Part shown: one piece after another, positions 8,854 through 17,545 of the stretch
Numbering within the stretch: position 1 is the stretch's first letter
How the letters are laid out: every line of letters begins with the position of its first letter
NCBI GenBank assembly: GCA_036392375.1
Contig: DASVYC010000081.1
Span: 73,010-137,009, forward strand
Direction of reading: 5' to 3'
Length of the DNA: 64,000 nucleotides
Origin: JAFEBO01 sp036392375
GTDB taxonomy: Bacteria; Planctomycetota; Phycisphaerae; Phycisphaerales; UBA1924
Program-made: the position numbers and the translations under genes
The notes under the pieces: generated by a model
Seen by the model: only the letters and a program-made list of their open reading frames with translations
The model's database searches: none
What the model was told of the DNA's origin: nothing

Positions 8854-10674
8854 TCAGCCGTTGGAGAGTTTGGCGAGTAGGGCATCGCGGACGTGCTTCG
8901 CGTCGAGCGTGCCGCCGCCGAGTTTGACGACGGCGCCGACGAGACGGCCGACGGCTTGGACCTTCCCGGCCTTCACGTCGGCCGCGGCTTGGGCGTTCTC
9001 GGCGATCGCTTGATCGACCCACTTGGCCAGAGCCGCGTCGTCGCGGACGAGGAGCAGGCCGCGGTCTTTGGCGGTGGCCTCGGCGTGGGCGAGGGAAGAA
9101 GAGACATGCACCGCGGAGAACGCAGAGGACGCGGAGGAAGACAATGAAAGAGGTTTGGAAGACGAGGGTGCTGCATCCGCGGCGGTTTCCGATGTCCCGC
9201 TGCCTGGACCCATCAGCCTCTCTCCGCGTTCTCCGCGTTCTCCGCGTCCTCCGCGGAGAACGTCTTCTGCCTTTTCTTCACATAGCGCCCCGAACAACTC
9301 ATCCACACCCTGATTGCTCAGCTTGCCGTCTTCGCGGAGCTTGCCGACGGCGGCGACCGATGCGGGCGTGATGCCCAGCTCGCTGATGAGCCGCTGCTGT
9401 TCGTTGGCCCGCTTCGCGCCCGATTGCAGGAGGATGTTGGCCGCGAGCTTGCCGGCGCGGGCATGTCCGAGGCCCATCGCCTCCATCGCGGCGATCACAC
9501 CCTCGTAGAAGAAGCACACGTCGCGCTCTTCCACCATTGCCGCGGCTTCCTTCTTGCCCAAGCCGAACTCTTCCATGTAGCGCCGGTACCGAGGCAGCGG
9601 CAATTCCGGAATCGTCGCCGCGATCCGCGATTTCCACGCCTCGTCCACAACGACAGGAACGAGATCGGGATCGGGGAAGTAGCGGTAATCGTGCGCGTCT
9701 TCCTTCTCGCGCTGCAGGAACGTCTCGCCCTTGCCGCCGCGTGCGTGGTCGTTCCAACCACGCGTCTGCTTCATGCCGCGGCCCATTTCTCGCTTGTCCG
9801 CCAGCCACCGCAGCGGCTGCTGCTCAAGCTCGAATTCGATCGCGCCCTTCACCGCCTTGAAGCTGTTGAGGTTCTTCACCTCGACCACCGGGGTCTTGAT
9901 CAGGTGGCCGTCCTTCAGCGTGATGTGCGTGTTGATGTTGGGCTCGAACCGCATGTGCCCCTTCTGCATCACGCCCTCGGAGACGCCGAGGAATCGGCAC
10001 ACATTCCGCAGCACGCGGCAGAAGGCCACGCACTGATCCGCGCTCGTGAAGTCCGGCTGGGTCACGATCTCCAAGAGCGGCGTTCCCGCTCGGTTGTAGT
10101 CGGCGATCGAGAAGTCGATCGCGCCACCACCCGGCGCCTCGTGCAGCAGCTTGCCCGCGTCTTCTTCGAGGTGCGCCCGGATGATCCCGATCCGCGTCGG
10201 CTCGGCATCAAGGTCGAGCTGTCCCTGGGCGTCGAGGGCGGGCACATCGATGCTGCCGTCGAAGCACAGCGGCAGGTCGTATTGGCTGATCTGATACGCC
10301 TTGGGCAGATCGGGGTAGAAGTAGCCCTTGCGGTCCCACTTGGTCAGCGGCGCAATCTGGCACTGCAGGGCCAGCCCGACCTTGATCGCCATCTCGACCG
10401 CCACCTTGTTCATGACGGGCAGCGCACCGGGCAGGGCGAGCACGGTGGGATCGATAAGCGTGTTGGGAAGCACGGCCGCCCGAAGAGACGCGTGCGAGGC
10501 GTGATCGCCCTCGTGCCCGTGCGATACGTGATCGGCGTCCGCGTGCGGATCAAAGTCGGGATGGGCGGGATTCGGCGCCCGCGTAAACATCTTGGTCCGC
10601 GTCGCGAGTTCGACGTGCACCTCCATGCCGACGATGAGCTTCACCGATGCGATGTCCGACGCCGAGAGCGACAT
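8854..10674 (-). CDS. gatB: Aspartyl/glutamyl-tRNA(Asn/Gln) amidotransferase subunit B, with repeat-derived insertion
   Basis: 606 residues against the usual 475-500. GatB feeds ammonia and activates misacylated Glu-tRNA(Gln)/Asp-tRNA(Asn). KLIVGMEVHVEL, LTKWDRKGYFYPDLPKAYQI, PLLEIVTQPD and EDAHDYRYFPDPDLVPV are family signatures. The YqeY-type tail (ADVKAGKVQAVGRLVGAVVK) closes the protein. There are two additions. A His-rich stretch (about 35-60, HADADHVSHGHEGDHASHAS) stands where many homologues have a Cys-rich loop. A Gly/Arg/Glu- then Ser-rich insert of about 60 residues (about 467-526) is encoded by a dispersed repeat that landed in frame in the tail domain. gatA and gatC are not nearby. 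Confidence 0.93.
   Translation of the reverse strand: MSLSASDIASVKLIVGMEVHVELATRTKMFTRAPNPAHPDFDPHADADHVSHGHEGDHASHASLRAAVLPNTLIDPTVLALPGALPVMNKVAVEMAIKVGLALQCQIAPLTKWDRKGYFYPDLPKAYQISQYDLPLCFDGSIDVPALDAQGQLDLDAEPTRIGIIRAHLEEDAGKLLHEAPGGGAIDFSIADYNRAGTPLLEIVTQPDFTSADQCVAFCRVLRNVCRFLGVSEGVMQKGHMRFEPNINTHITLKDGHLIKTPVVEVKNLNSFKAVKGAIEFELEQQPLRWLADKREMGRGMKQTRGWNDHARGGKGETFLQREKEDAHDYRYFPDPDLVPVVVDEAWKSRIAATIPELPLPRYRRYMEEFGLGKKEAAAMVEERDVCFFYEGVIAAMEAMGLGHARAGKLAANILLQSGAKRANEQQRLISELGITPASVAAVGKLREDGKLSNQGVDELFGALCEEKAEDVLRGGRGERGERGERLMGPGSGTSETAADAAPSSSKPLSLSSSASSAFSAVHVSSSLAHAEATAKDRGLLLVRDDAALAKWVDQAIAENAQAAADVKAGKVQAVGRLVGAVVKLGGGTLDAKHVRDALLAKLSNG
9095..9275. repeat. Dispersed inverted-repeat element, copy 3, inside gatB
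   Basis: The left arm (about 9108-9146) reads CACCGCGGAGAACGCAGAGG onward. The right arm (about 9222-9263) is its complement with three CTCCGCGTTCTC-type units. The reading frame of gatB stays open through the whole element, giving GERGERGER on one arm and SSSASSAFSAV on the other. Confidence 0.85.
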
Positions 10675-10686
10675 GCCGCATCGTAG

Positions 10687-10763
10687 TTCTGAGTGGGGGT
10701 CTCAGTAGGACCGGCCTCCGGCCGGCCGTCACCAGTAGGGCCGGCTTCCAGCCGGTCCTTCCG
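10687..10763. repeat. Tandem short hairpins (ACCGGCCTCCGGCCGG type)
   Basis: Two adjacent imperfect palindromes share the form AGGRCCGGCNTCC-GCCGGYCCTT. One lies near 10707-10728, the other near 10735-10761. They fill the gap between the gatB start and the downstream end of the next gene. A related hairpin (GCGGGCTTCAGCCCGC) is seen near 43216. Confidence 0.55.
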
Positions 10764-12416
10764 TTAGAGCGAGAGCGCCACCCGCACCACCCGCTGCACC
10801 GCCTCGCCCGCCCGCGGTCGTGACAGGCCCAGGGCCGCCGCCACTTCGCGGACGGTTCGTGGCCGCGGTCCCAAACGCAGCTCCCACACCCGACGGTCGG
10901 GCTCGGCCTGCCGGGCCTCGATGCTCGCAGAGACCGACGGATCGAGCCATGTTGGCGATGCCACCACCGCCGCCCGCCACGGGCACGCGGCGTCCACCCA
11001 ATTCGGCGACGGCACCGCCATACTCCGCGTCGCCCGTCGCGTCGCCAGCACCTTCTCGCGCCCCGCGAACCACTCCGAGAGCGACTTACCAACCGCCAGC
11101 GACACCGGTGCCGCCAGACGGCCGCCGATCTCGCGCCGCACCGCCTCCGGCGGCAGAAACCCCTCGATCGCACCGCCGACGGCCGCGACGCCGCGCAAGA
11201 TCGCCGCGGCCAGATCCGAAGGCTCCAGCCTCTCCGGTTCGCCCGCGACCGCCACGATCGACTCCACCACCAGGGCACTCTGGGCCGCGATCAGCTCCAA
11301 CCGGGCCCGCAAGGCCCAGCGCAGCGCACACTCCGCCTCATCGATCGCATCCGCCGAGGGCAACTCCGCGTCTCGACCCATCAGCCGTGCGGCAAGCGCC
11401 ACGCCGGCGTGATGCGTTCGCGCCCACGCTGCTTCAGTCGCCCGCTCCATCGCGTTGCGTGACTTCATGGACTCCAGCAGATCTTCGAGTGTCGACGCCC
11501 GCAACAACCGCAGCGTGTGCTCGGACAACTCGCCGACCGTCGCGACCCGATCCATCTCGACGAGCGAACGCGGCGGCGAACCCTGCGAGGGCACGCGCTC
11601 CGACAACTCCAAGGCCCGCAGCCGCTGGGCCCGAGCCGCCAGCAGCGAGTGGATCACCGCTCCCCGCGTGCGCCGGGCCGCCTTCGCGATCGAACCGACA
11701 CCCTCGCCCGCATCCCAACGCGTCAGCAGTTCAACGGATCCGCGACGAGTGGAGGCCCGGGGTGTCGTTCGCTGTACCGCTCGGCGCACCGTGCTGGTCG
11801 AGCGTCCCACTTTCTTCGCGAGGTGTGCCGCCACCTTCGCGGTGCTGGCGCCGGTCCGCGCCCGCAGCTTCGCGGCACGTTCGGTCAGAGAGTTCCTCGT
11901 TTGATCGTCCGTTCGCGAGAACGCCGCGGCCTTCTTCAGCCGTTCGGCGTGCCGCCGCTCGAACGCGAGCACCGACGCCTCCGGAAACACCAGTGTGCTG
12001 CGGCCACGCGTGTCACGCACCCGCAGCGCCACCAAACCGGATTTGCGGTAACGCTCGACGGTCTTGCGATCGACCTTCCAGCGTCTGCACACCTCGGCCT
12101 GCGTCAGGAGCGTGCCGAACAACTTCACGTCGGCTCGCTCCACAGCCGACTGCGCCGTCAGCCGCTCGATCAGCCGCGGCAACTCCGTTCGCAAAGCCGT
12201 ACCCGGCGTCGGCTCCAGCTCGGCCTCCACTTCGCCGCGATAGCCGGTGAGGCGAAAGACAATCCAGCTCCGCGGATACGCCGCCTCGTCGTCGATGAGG
12301 TCGATCGTCTCCGCCGCCCGCTGAATATCGCGAAGCACCGCCGCCTTGGGCGCAAACCGCAGCTCATCCGCGAGCGAGGCAAGCACCGGGAGTTTCAGCT
12401 TCGGCCAGGCGGGCAT
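10764..12416 (-). CDS. Sigma-70-like DNA-binding protein of planctomycete type
   Basis: 550 residues. No complete sigma-70 domain set is seen. The N-terminal part includes a conserved-looking YPRSWIVFRLTGYRGEVEAE stretch. A MerR-like helix-turn-helix follows at about 103-135 (LLTQAEVCRRWKVDRKTVER). Two more short HTH-like motifs (STAKVAAHLAKKVGRSTSTV and GSIAKAARRTRGAVIHSLLA) come next. The C-terminus resembles sigma region 4 (LRLGPRPRTVREVAAALGLS, then RAGEAVQRVVRVAL). I infer a transcription factor or divergent sigma factor. The start at 12416 is the first Met of the conserved part. Confidence 0.5.
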   Translation of the reverse strand: MPAWPKLKLPVLASLADELRFAPKAAVLRDIQRAAETIDLIDDEAAYPRSWIVFRLTGYRGEVEAELEPTPGTALRTELPRLIERLTAQSAVERADVKLFGTLLTQAEVCRRWKVDRKTVERYRKSGLVALRVRDTRGRSTLVFPEASVLAFERRHAERLKKAAAFSRTDDQTRNSLTERAAKLRARTGASTAKVAAHLAKKVGRSTSTVRRAVQRTTPRASTRRGSVELLTRWDAGEGVGSIAKAARRTRGAVIHSLLAARAQRLRALELSERVPSQGSPPRSLVEMDRVATVGELSEHTLRLLRASTLEDLLESMKSRNAMERATEAAWARTHHAGVALAARLMGRDAELPSADAIDEAECALRWALRARLELIAAQSALVVESIVAVAGEPERLEPSDLAAAILRGVAAVGGAIEGFLPPEAVRREIGGRLAAPVSLAVGKSLSEWFAGREKVLATRRATRSMAVPSPNWVDAACPWRAAVVASPTWLDPSVSASIEARQAEPDRRVWELRLGPRPRTVREVAAALGLSRPRAGEAVQRVVRVALSL

Positions 12417-12462
12417 GAGAGTGCTTTCTCGGGGGTTACAACAAGCGGGCCAGGCTGATCCA

Positions 12463-12630
12463 GACATTTCACCGCGGAGGACGCGGAGAGCGCAGAGAGG
12501 GGAGAATGGTTCAATTCAAAGAGTCAGCCGTCGTTTGCTCTGTTTCCTTGCATCTGTCTTCACTATCCATCTCTTGTCTTCCTCCGCGTCCTCAGCGTCC
12601 TCCGCGGTGAAATGCCTTTCTGTTCCGAGA
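12463..12630. repeat. Dispersed inverted-repeat element, copy 4
   Basis: The left arm (12466-12505) reads CATTTCACCGCGGAGGACGC onward. The right arm (12577-12625) reads TCCTCCGCGGTGAAATGCC at its end. The arms flank about 70 bases of unrelated, more AT-rich sequence. It fills the gap between mqnA and the sigma-like gene, reaching nearly to the mqnA stop codon. Confidence 0.85.
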
Positions 12631-12640
12631 ACACATCGAT

Positions 12641-13501
12641 CTACATCTCGACAAACCGCGCCTCCGCCGACGTGATCAGATCCGCGCTCACGCACTCGGC
12701 GAAGAACCGCCGCACCGCCTCGCGCTCTCGCTCACCCACGCGGTAGCGCAGCAGCTCACCCAAGTACTTCCGCGCCAAGTCCGGCGGCCAGCGGAACTCG
12801 CTCGCTTTCTCCAGGATGATCCGGTCCATCCGCGTCAGGTTGTGCCGGAGCTGCCGGTCCAGCAGCGCCGCGGCGACTCTCAGCGGCTCACGCTGTCCCG
12901 CGTCCTGCACGTCTTCGCTGCGGCACATCCACATCGCGTATACGAACGGCAAGCCCGTGAGCTTCTTCCATTCCTCGCCGAGGTCCAACTGGTACGGATA
13001 TCGCACCGCCGGGGGGGAGTCGGTCACCACCTTGTCGCCGATCATCAGGAGCGTCTCGGGCCACTCGCTGGGGTTCTCGTTGGCGTGCTCGCGCGTCACC
13101 CGCTCGCGGGCGTCGAACGCCGCCACCTTCACCTTCCGGCCGTAGGCACGCTTGAGGATCACCTGGGCGAGCGCAATCGAGGTGTGGCTGTCGGTGTCGG
13201 CGGCCAGGGTCGAGATCTGCTCCGGCGGCACGGCCGAGAAGACCCGCACCGTCAGCGTCGGGCCGTCGCAGCCGATCATGCCGCTGGAGAGCATCGCGAA
13301 CGCGCCGCCCGTGCCGCCCACGTTGGCCCGTGCTGCATCGATCACGCTCACCAGGGCGATGTCGACCTCGCGTGAGCGCAGCATCCCCGAGAGTCGGGAG
13401 GGTGCCGCGGGAACGAGGGCCAATTGGGGCAGCTTCTCCAAGCCGTCCACCAAGGGCGTGGTGTTCAGGTACTTCACGATGCCGACGCGGATCGGGTCCA
13501 T
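12641..13501 (-). CDS. mqnA: Menaquinone biosynthesis protein MqnA (chorismate dehydratase)
   Basis: 286 residues. It catalyses the first step of the futalosine route, dehydrating chorismate to 3-enolpyruvyl-benzoate. The signature VGIVKYLNTTPLVDGL opens the protein. DIALVSVID and the later DSHTSIALAQVIL and IGDKVV follow the MqnA/MqnD periplasmic-binding-like fold. LPFVYAMWM is also typical. ATG 13501 has GGAGCGA upstream. No other mqn gene lies in the window. Confidence 0.85.
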   Translation of the reverse strand: MDPIRVGIVKYLNTTPLVDGLEKLPQLALVPAAPSRLSGMLRSREVDIALVSVIDAARANVGGTGGAFAMLSSGMIGCDGPTLTVRVFSAVPPEQISTLAADTDSHTSIALAQVILKRAYGRKVKVAAFDARERVTREHANENPSEWPETLLMIGDKVVTDSPPAVRYPYQLDLGEEWKKLTGLPFVYAMWMCRSEDVQDAGQREPLRVAAALLDRQLRHNLTRMDRIILEKASEFRWPPDLARKYLGELLRYRVGEREREAVRRFFAECVSADLITSAEARFVEM

Positions 13502-13642
13502 GCTCGCTCCCACGGAACGTTCGCAGCCGCGGGCGCGAGCGTTTCACGCAGGCAAGGGTATTGTCCGTCACGCCTCTCCGAAACAGGCCAGCGGGACTCC
13601 GAGGCGAGCCACCGCGGAAGCATCTCCGCTACACTCGCCCCC

Positions 13643-15391
13643 GTGAACCGTCTTCGGCGACACGCCTGGCAATACGCGTTGCTCGTCGGCACCCTCGCGG
13701 TGCTGACGCTGCTCTTGCTCTATCCCATCTTCCTCACAGTCGCGGGCGCGTTCGAGAAACAGCCCGGCGGCGGGCTCTCGGGCAGCGGGGCGTTCCTATC
13801 CAACCTCACGCTCGAGCACTTCCGAGTCCTCTCGACCAACCCGAACTTCTTCCGCGCCATCGGCAACTCGGCGCTGCTGGCGATCACCACGACGGTCGTC
13901 GCGACCGTGATCGCCCTGCCGCTGGCGCTGCTCGCGTCCAGCTACAAGTTCCCGCTGAAGACGTTTTTCAACGCGGCGGTGCTGGTGCCGATGATCCTGC
14001 CGCCGTTCGTGGGCGCGATCGGCGTGCGTGCGATCCTGGGGCGCGAGGGCGCTCTCAACACGCTCTTCGGCACGGACTTTGACGTTCTGGGCAACGCCAA
14101 GTTCTGGGGCGTCGTGGGCGTGCAGGCGTTGTCGCTCTACCCGATCGTGTTCCTCAACACGACCGCGGCCCTCGCGAACCTGGACCCCGCGCTCGACGAG
14201 GCCGCGGAGAACCTCGGCGCCGGCTGGTGGCGCCGATTCTTCAAGATCACCCTGCCGCTGGTCCGCCCCGGCATCTTCGCGGGCGCGACGATCGTGTTCA
14301 TCTGGGCGTTCACCGAGCTCGGCACGCCCCTCATGTTCGACTTCTACGCGGTGACGAGCGTGCAGATCTTCTACGGCCTCAAGCAGGTCGAGACCAGCGC
14401 CGAGCCGTATGCCCTCACCCTCGTCATGCTCGGCATGGCGATCGTGATGTACGTCCTGGGCAAGTATCTCTTCGGACGCGCGGGCTACGCGATGTACAGC
14501 AAGGCCAGCCGCGCCGGCGGTGAGAAAGAACTGACCGGTCTCGCGGGCTGGCTCGCCACACTCGCGTTCGCGGCGGTCTTCGTGCTGGCGATCCTCCCCC
14601 ACGCGGGCGTGGTGCTCACCAGCTTCACCGTGCCGGGCCAGTGGTACGACAGCGTGCTGCCCACGTCGTGGACGACCGCGCATTACCGCGAGGCCCTGAC
14701 TGCCCGCGACTCGTTCGGCGCGATCGTGAACTCGCTGAAGCTCTCGGCGGCGGCCATGCTGATCACCATGGTCGCCGGTGTCGTGATCGCGTACCTGATC
14801 GTGCGGACGCAGGTGAAGGGGCGGGCGCTGCTCGATGCCCTGTGCATGCTGCCGCTCGCGGTGCCGGGGCTGGTGATGGCGTTCGGCTATGTCGCGATGA
14901 GCCTGCGGTGGCCCTTCGGCAAGGACGGCCCGTTGGGCGACTACGTGAGCGTGCTCGCCGCCGAGCCGAATCCGGTGCCGCTCTTGATCGCGGCGTACAC
15001 CATCCGCCGCTTGCCCTACATCGTGCGTTCGACGGTCGCGGGCCTGGAGCAGACCAGCGGCGAACTCGAAGAAGCCGCGATGAACCTCGGCGCGTCGCGC
15101 CTGACTGCCGTGCGACGGGTCATCGTGCCCTTGATCATGGCAAACCTCATCGCCGGCGGCATGCTGGTCTTCAGCTTCTCGATGCTCGAGGTCTCCGACT
15201 CCATGCTGCTCGCGCAGCAGAAGCACCAGTTCCCGCTGACAAAGGCCATCTTCGCCTTCACCGAACGCCTCGGCGACGGCGTGTACATCGCGAGCGCCAT
15301 GGGCGTCTGGGGCATGGCCCTGCTCACCGTGACGCTCTTTGGAGCGAGCGTGCTGCTGGGCAAGAAGCTGGGGTCGATCTTCAGGGTGTGA
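13643..15391 (+). CDS. Fused two-domain ABC transporter permease (iron(III)/FbpB type)
   Basis: 582 residues, about 12 membrane segments in two homologous halves. Each half has the EAA loop that contacts the ATPase: DEAAENLGAGWWRRFFKITL and EEAAMNLGASRLTAVRRVIV. This duplicated design is typical of ferric iron and related (FbpB/ThiP-like) importers. The GTG at 13643 is the start that precedes the first basic residues and membrane helix. No binding protein or ATPase gene is adjacent, so the substrate is not fixed by context. The 3' end overlaps the convergent glycosyltransferase gene by 11 bases. Confidence 0.85.
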   Translation: MNRLRRHAWQYALLVGTLAVLTLLLLYPIFLTVAGAFEKQPGGGLSGSGAFLSNLTLEHFRVLSTNPNFFRAIGNSALLAITTTVVATVIALPLALLASSYKFPLKTFFNAAVLVPMILPPFVGAIGVRAILGREGALNTLFGTDFDVLGNAKFWGVVGVQALSLYPIVFLNTTAALANLDPALDEAAENLGAGWWRRFFKITLPLVRPGIFAGATIVFIWAFTELGTPLMFDFYAVTSVQIFYGLKQVETSAEPYALTLVMLGMAIVMYVLGKYLFGRAGYAMYSKASRAGGEKELTGLAGWLATLAFAAVFVLAILPHAGVVLTSFTVPGQWYDSVLPTSWTTAHYREALTARDSFGAIVNSLKLSAAAMLITMVAGVVIAYLIVRTQVKGRALLDALCMLPLAVPGLVMAFGYVAMSLRWPFGKDGPLGDYVSVLAAEPNPVPLLIAAYTIRRLPYIVRSTVAGLEQTSGELEEAAMNLGASRLTAVRRVIVPLIMANLIAGGMLVFSFSMLEVSDSMLLAQQKHQFPLTKAIFAFTERLGDGVYIASAMGVWGMALLTVTLFGASVLLGKKLGSIFRV

Positions 15392-16814
15392 CTTCGCGTC
15401 TCGAGCTCTCGTCGTGGAGCACCGCCGCGACACCGACCAGCCACGCGATCACCAGGCATGTACACAACCCGGCGGCCTCCTGCCACCACTGGCGCAGCTC
15501 GCGGGTCGCCTCCATCGCCGGCGGGAAGATGATCCCGAACCACAGCACAGCGAGCCCCGCGATCGACAGCACGCGCGTGCGTGCCGAACGCCCGCCCAGA
15601 AGCGTGCCGGCGAGCATGAGGGCCAAGGGCAGCATCTGCACGATGTGCCGTGCGTTGGTCTGGGGGCTGAATGCCATCGCGATGGTGACAAGCCCGACGA
15701 ACTCGACCAGCATGAGCCGCGGGCGAGCGCGCTCGGATCGCCCGAACCTCCCCAGCCACATGGGTTGGCCCGAGCGCGAGTACAGCGCCTGGGTGATCGC
15801 GTAGGTGACGAGCAGCAGCACGCCCGCGAAGACAGGCCCGAGGATCGGCTTCTGCAGCCCATCGGCGATGCGGACGCAGGCGGTGGTGATCGAGATGCCG
15901 AACGTCCGCGCGTTCATGAGCCGCGCGTTGCCGTCGGCACGCACGCCGCTGGCGTCGGTCGCCTGGAGCAAGCCGCCCAGCGCTCCGCGCCACAGGTACG
16001 CAAACTGCTCCCACCCGATGATCGCCCACGGCACGAGCGCCCAGAAGAGGGTTCCAACGACCACGCCGAGCGCGAACTTCATGTGGCCCCGCAGCACAAA
16101 GTACGGCAGGGTGATGAGCGCGATGTACTTCAGGTTGACCGAGAAGCCCGTCGCGAGTCCGACGTCGAGAGCCACGAGGAATGTGGGATGTCGGATGTCG
16201 GATGTCGGATGTTCCGAAACGTCGCCTCGAGTGCCTTTCACATCCGACATCCCACATCCGACATCCGACATCGGCCTTGCGACCCTCGCCATTCCCCAGA
16301 GCCCCACGACCCACGCCAGCAGCATCGAAGCGTTCACCTGCTGCATCTTGAAATCGCTGAGGATCTTGTCGGCGAGCACGATCATCGCCAGCGCCGTCAG
16401 CACCGGTGCCGCGGCCATGGGCAGCCCCAGCAGCCGGGCCACGGCCCGTCCGCCCAGCCACGCGCTCGCCGCGAAGCACACGCCGTTGAACACCATCCAC
16501 ACCACGCCCGCCCACTCGATGCCGAGCCTCGCCAGCGGCAGCATCAGCGTCACCAGCATCGGCGGGTACACGTAGCCGAGCTTGCCCGCCTTGAACACAT
16601 CACGTCCGGTCGCGAGCGAGTCCGCCGCGTCGTAGAACTCGTAGAAGTCGCGGAACCGCTCGTCGATCACGCGGTCGCTGGTCATCATCCGGTAGCACGC
16701 GATCGCGCCCCACACGATGATGCCGAGTGTGATGGCGTGCCCGACGCGACGAGCCGTTGGCGAGGCCCACCACACCCGTTGGTCTGAATGCTGTGACTGC
16801 GAGTTCGCCGCCAT
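15381..16814 (-). CDS. GT87-type (DUF2029) polyprenyl-phosphate-mannose-dependent glycosyltransferase, with repeat-derived insertion
   Basis: 477 residues with about ten membrane helices. The DFYEFYDAADSLATGRD and YVYPPMLVTLMLPLARL motifs match the GT87 catalytic loops, where the acidic residues and YPP are characteristic. It transfers sugars from a lipid donor on the outer face of the membrane. Residues about 178-209 (MSDVGCGMSDV .. TSDIRHPTF) are not part of the family: they are translated from a GGATGTC tandem inverted repeat inserted in frame in a loop between helices. Confidence 0.8.
   Translation of the reverse strand: MAANSQSQHSDQRVWWASPTARRVGHAITLGIIVWGAIACYRMMTSDRVIDERFRDFYEFYDAADSLATGRDVFKAGKLGYVYPPMLVTLMLPLARLGIEWAGVVWMVFNGVCFAASAWLGGRAVARLLGLPMAAAPVLTALAMIVLADKILSDFKMQQVNASMLLAWVVGLWGMARVARPMSDVGCGMSDVKGTRGDVSEHPTSDIRHPTFLVALDVGLATGFSVNLKYIALITLPYFVLRGHMKFALGVVVGTLFWALVPWAIIGWEQFAYLWRGALGGLLQATDASGVRADGNARLMNARTFGISITTACVRIADGLQKPILGPVFAGVLLLVTYAITQALYSRSGQPMWLGRFGRSERARPRLMLVEFVGLVTIAMAFSPQTNARHIVQMLPLALMLAGTLLGGRSARTRVLSIAGLAVLWFGIIFPPAMEATRELRQWWQEAAGLCTCLVIAWLVGVAAVLHDESSRREVTP
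16185..16275. repeat. GGATGTC tandem inverted repeat inside a coding sequence
   Basis: The left arm has four tandem GGATGTC-type units (16186-16212). The right arm (16238-16272) has the complement, CATCCGACATCCCACATCCG and further units. About 25 bases separate the arms. The GT87 reading frame is kept open on both arms. Confidence 0.85.
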
Positions 16815-16839
16815 GCGGCTTCATCATTGACTCTCGACC

Positions 16840-17532
16840 TCACCGTGGCTCTGTTGGAACCGTGTGGTGTACTTCAAGAACGTCCTTTGGAAGCCGCCGG
16901 GCGACGTATCGCGTCCAGACGCCGTACCGCCATTCGCCGAGGTACATCCCCACAACCTTCCAACCTGTGCGGCTGGCATCCGGGACCACGACGGGACCGC
17001 CCGACATGCCGGAGAGATCCGGGTTCTCGTCGACGTCTAGGAAGACCACATCATCCAATCGAACGTCTCTCGGCGCCCACGTCGGCGTGTCGGCGACGAC
17101 CGCGGGAATCAGTCTCGGTCCACCCGGGCCCCGCGACGCGGTTGCGGACGGAAAGCCGCAGATGAACACCGTCGATCCAACACAGAATCTGTGGTCCAGA
17201 TCGATCTCGTCGGGCGCGGGGAGCTCCGCGTCATTCACCCGGACAAGGACCCAGTCGCCCGCTCCAACCTCTCCGCCCTCACCGCGACGCAGCTCGTCCA
17301 AGCCCGAGAGTTTCCCATCAATCTGCGCCACCGGCTGGCGGAAGATATGGAGCGCGGTGAGTCCGATGTCGCCACCCAACGGAATAAGAGACCCCGCGAT
17401 CTGCGGACTCTTGATCCGGCAGACCGCGGGGTCTCGCGCAATTCGGTGCTCGAGACGCTCGGCGCACGCGTGCCTCTCGTCGGACGCACATCCGACAAGC
17501 AGGGGCATCGCTATGACAACGAGCGCCCTCAT
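16840..17532 (-). CDS. Trypsin-like serine protease lipoprotein
   Basis: 230 residues. The N-terminus is a lipoprotein signal with the lipobox LLVGC (Cys15). A chymotrypsin-fold protease core is suggested by LTALHIF (catalytic His region, like TAAHC) and by DLSGMSGGPVVV (GxSGGP, catalytic Ser). WVLVRVND is a candidate for the Asp strand, but the Asp is not certain. It lies 13 bases after the next lipoprotein gene on the same strand, so the two are probably cotranscribed. Confidence 0.65.
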   Translation of the reverse strand: MRALVVIAMPLLVGCASDERHACAERLEHRIARDPAVCRIKSPQIAGSLIPLGGDIGLTALHIFRQPVAQIDGKLSGLDELRRGEGGEVGAGDWVLVRVNDAELPAPDEIDLDHRFCVGSTVFICGFPSATASRGPGGPRLIPAVVADTPTWAPRDVRLDDVVFLDVDENPDLSGMSGGPVVVPDASRTGWKVVGMYLGEWRYGVWTRYVARRLPKDVLEVHHTVPTEPR

Positions 17533-17545
17533 GAGCGTTGCCGCA

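Noticed and set aside
13796..15433. Minus-strand open frame of 545 codons, Arg/His/Glu-rich
   Set aside because: Antisense of the ABC permease, whose membrane helices and two EAA loops are clear. The antisense reading has no fold signature.
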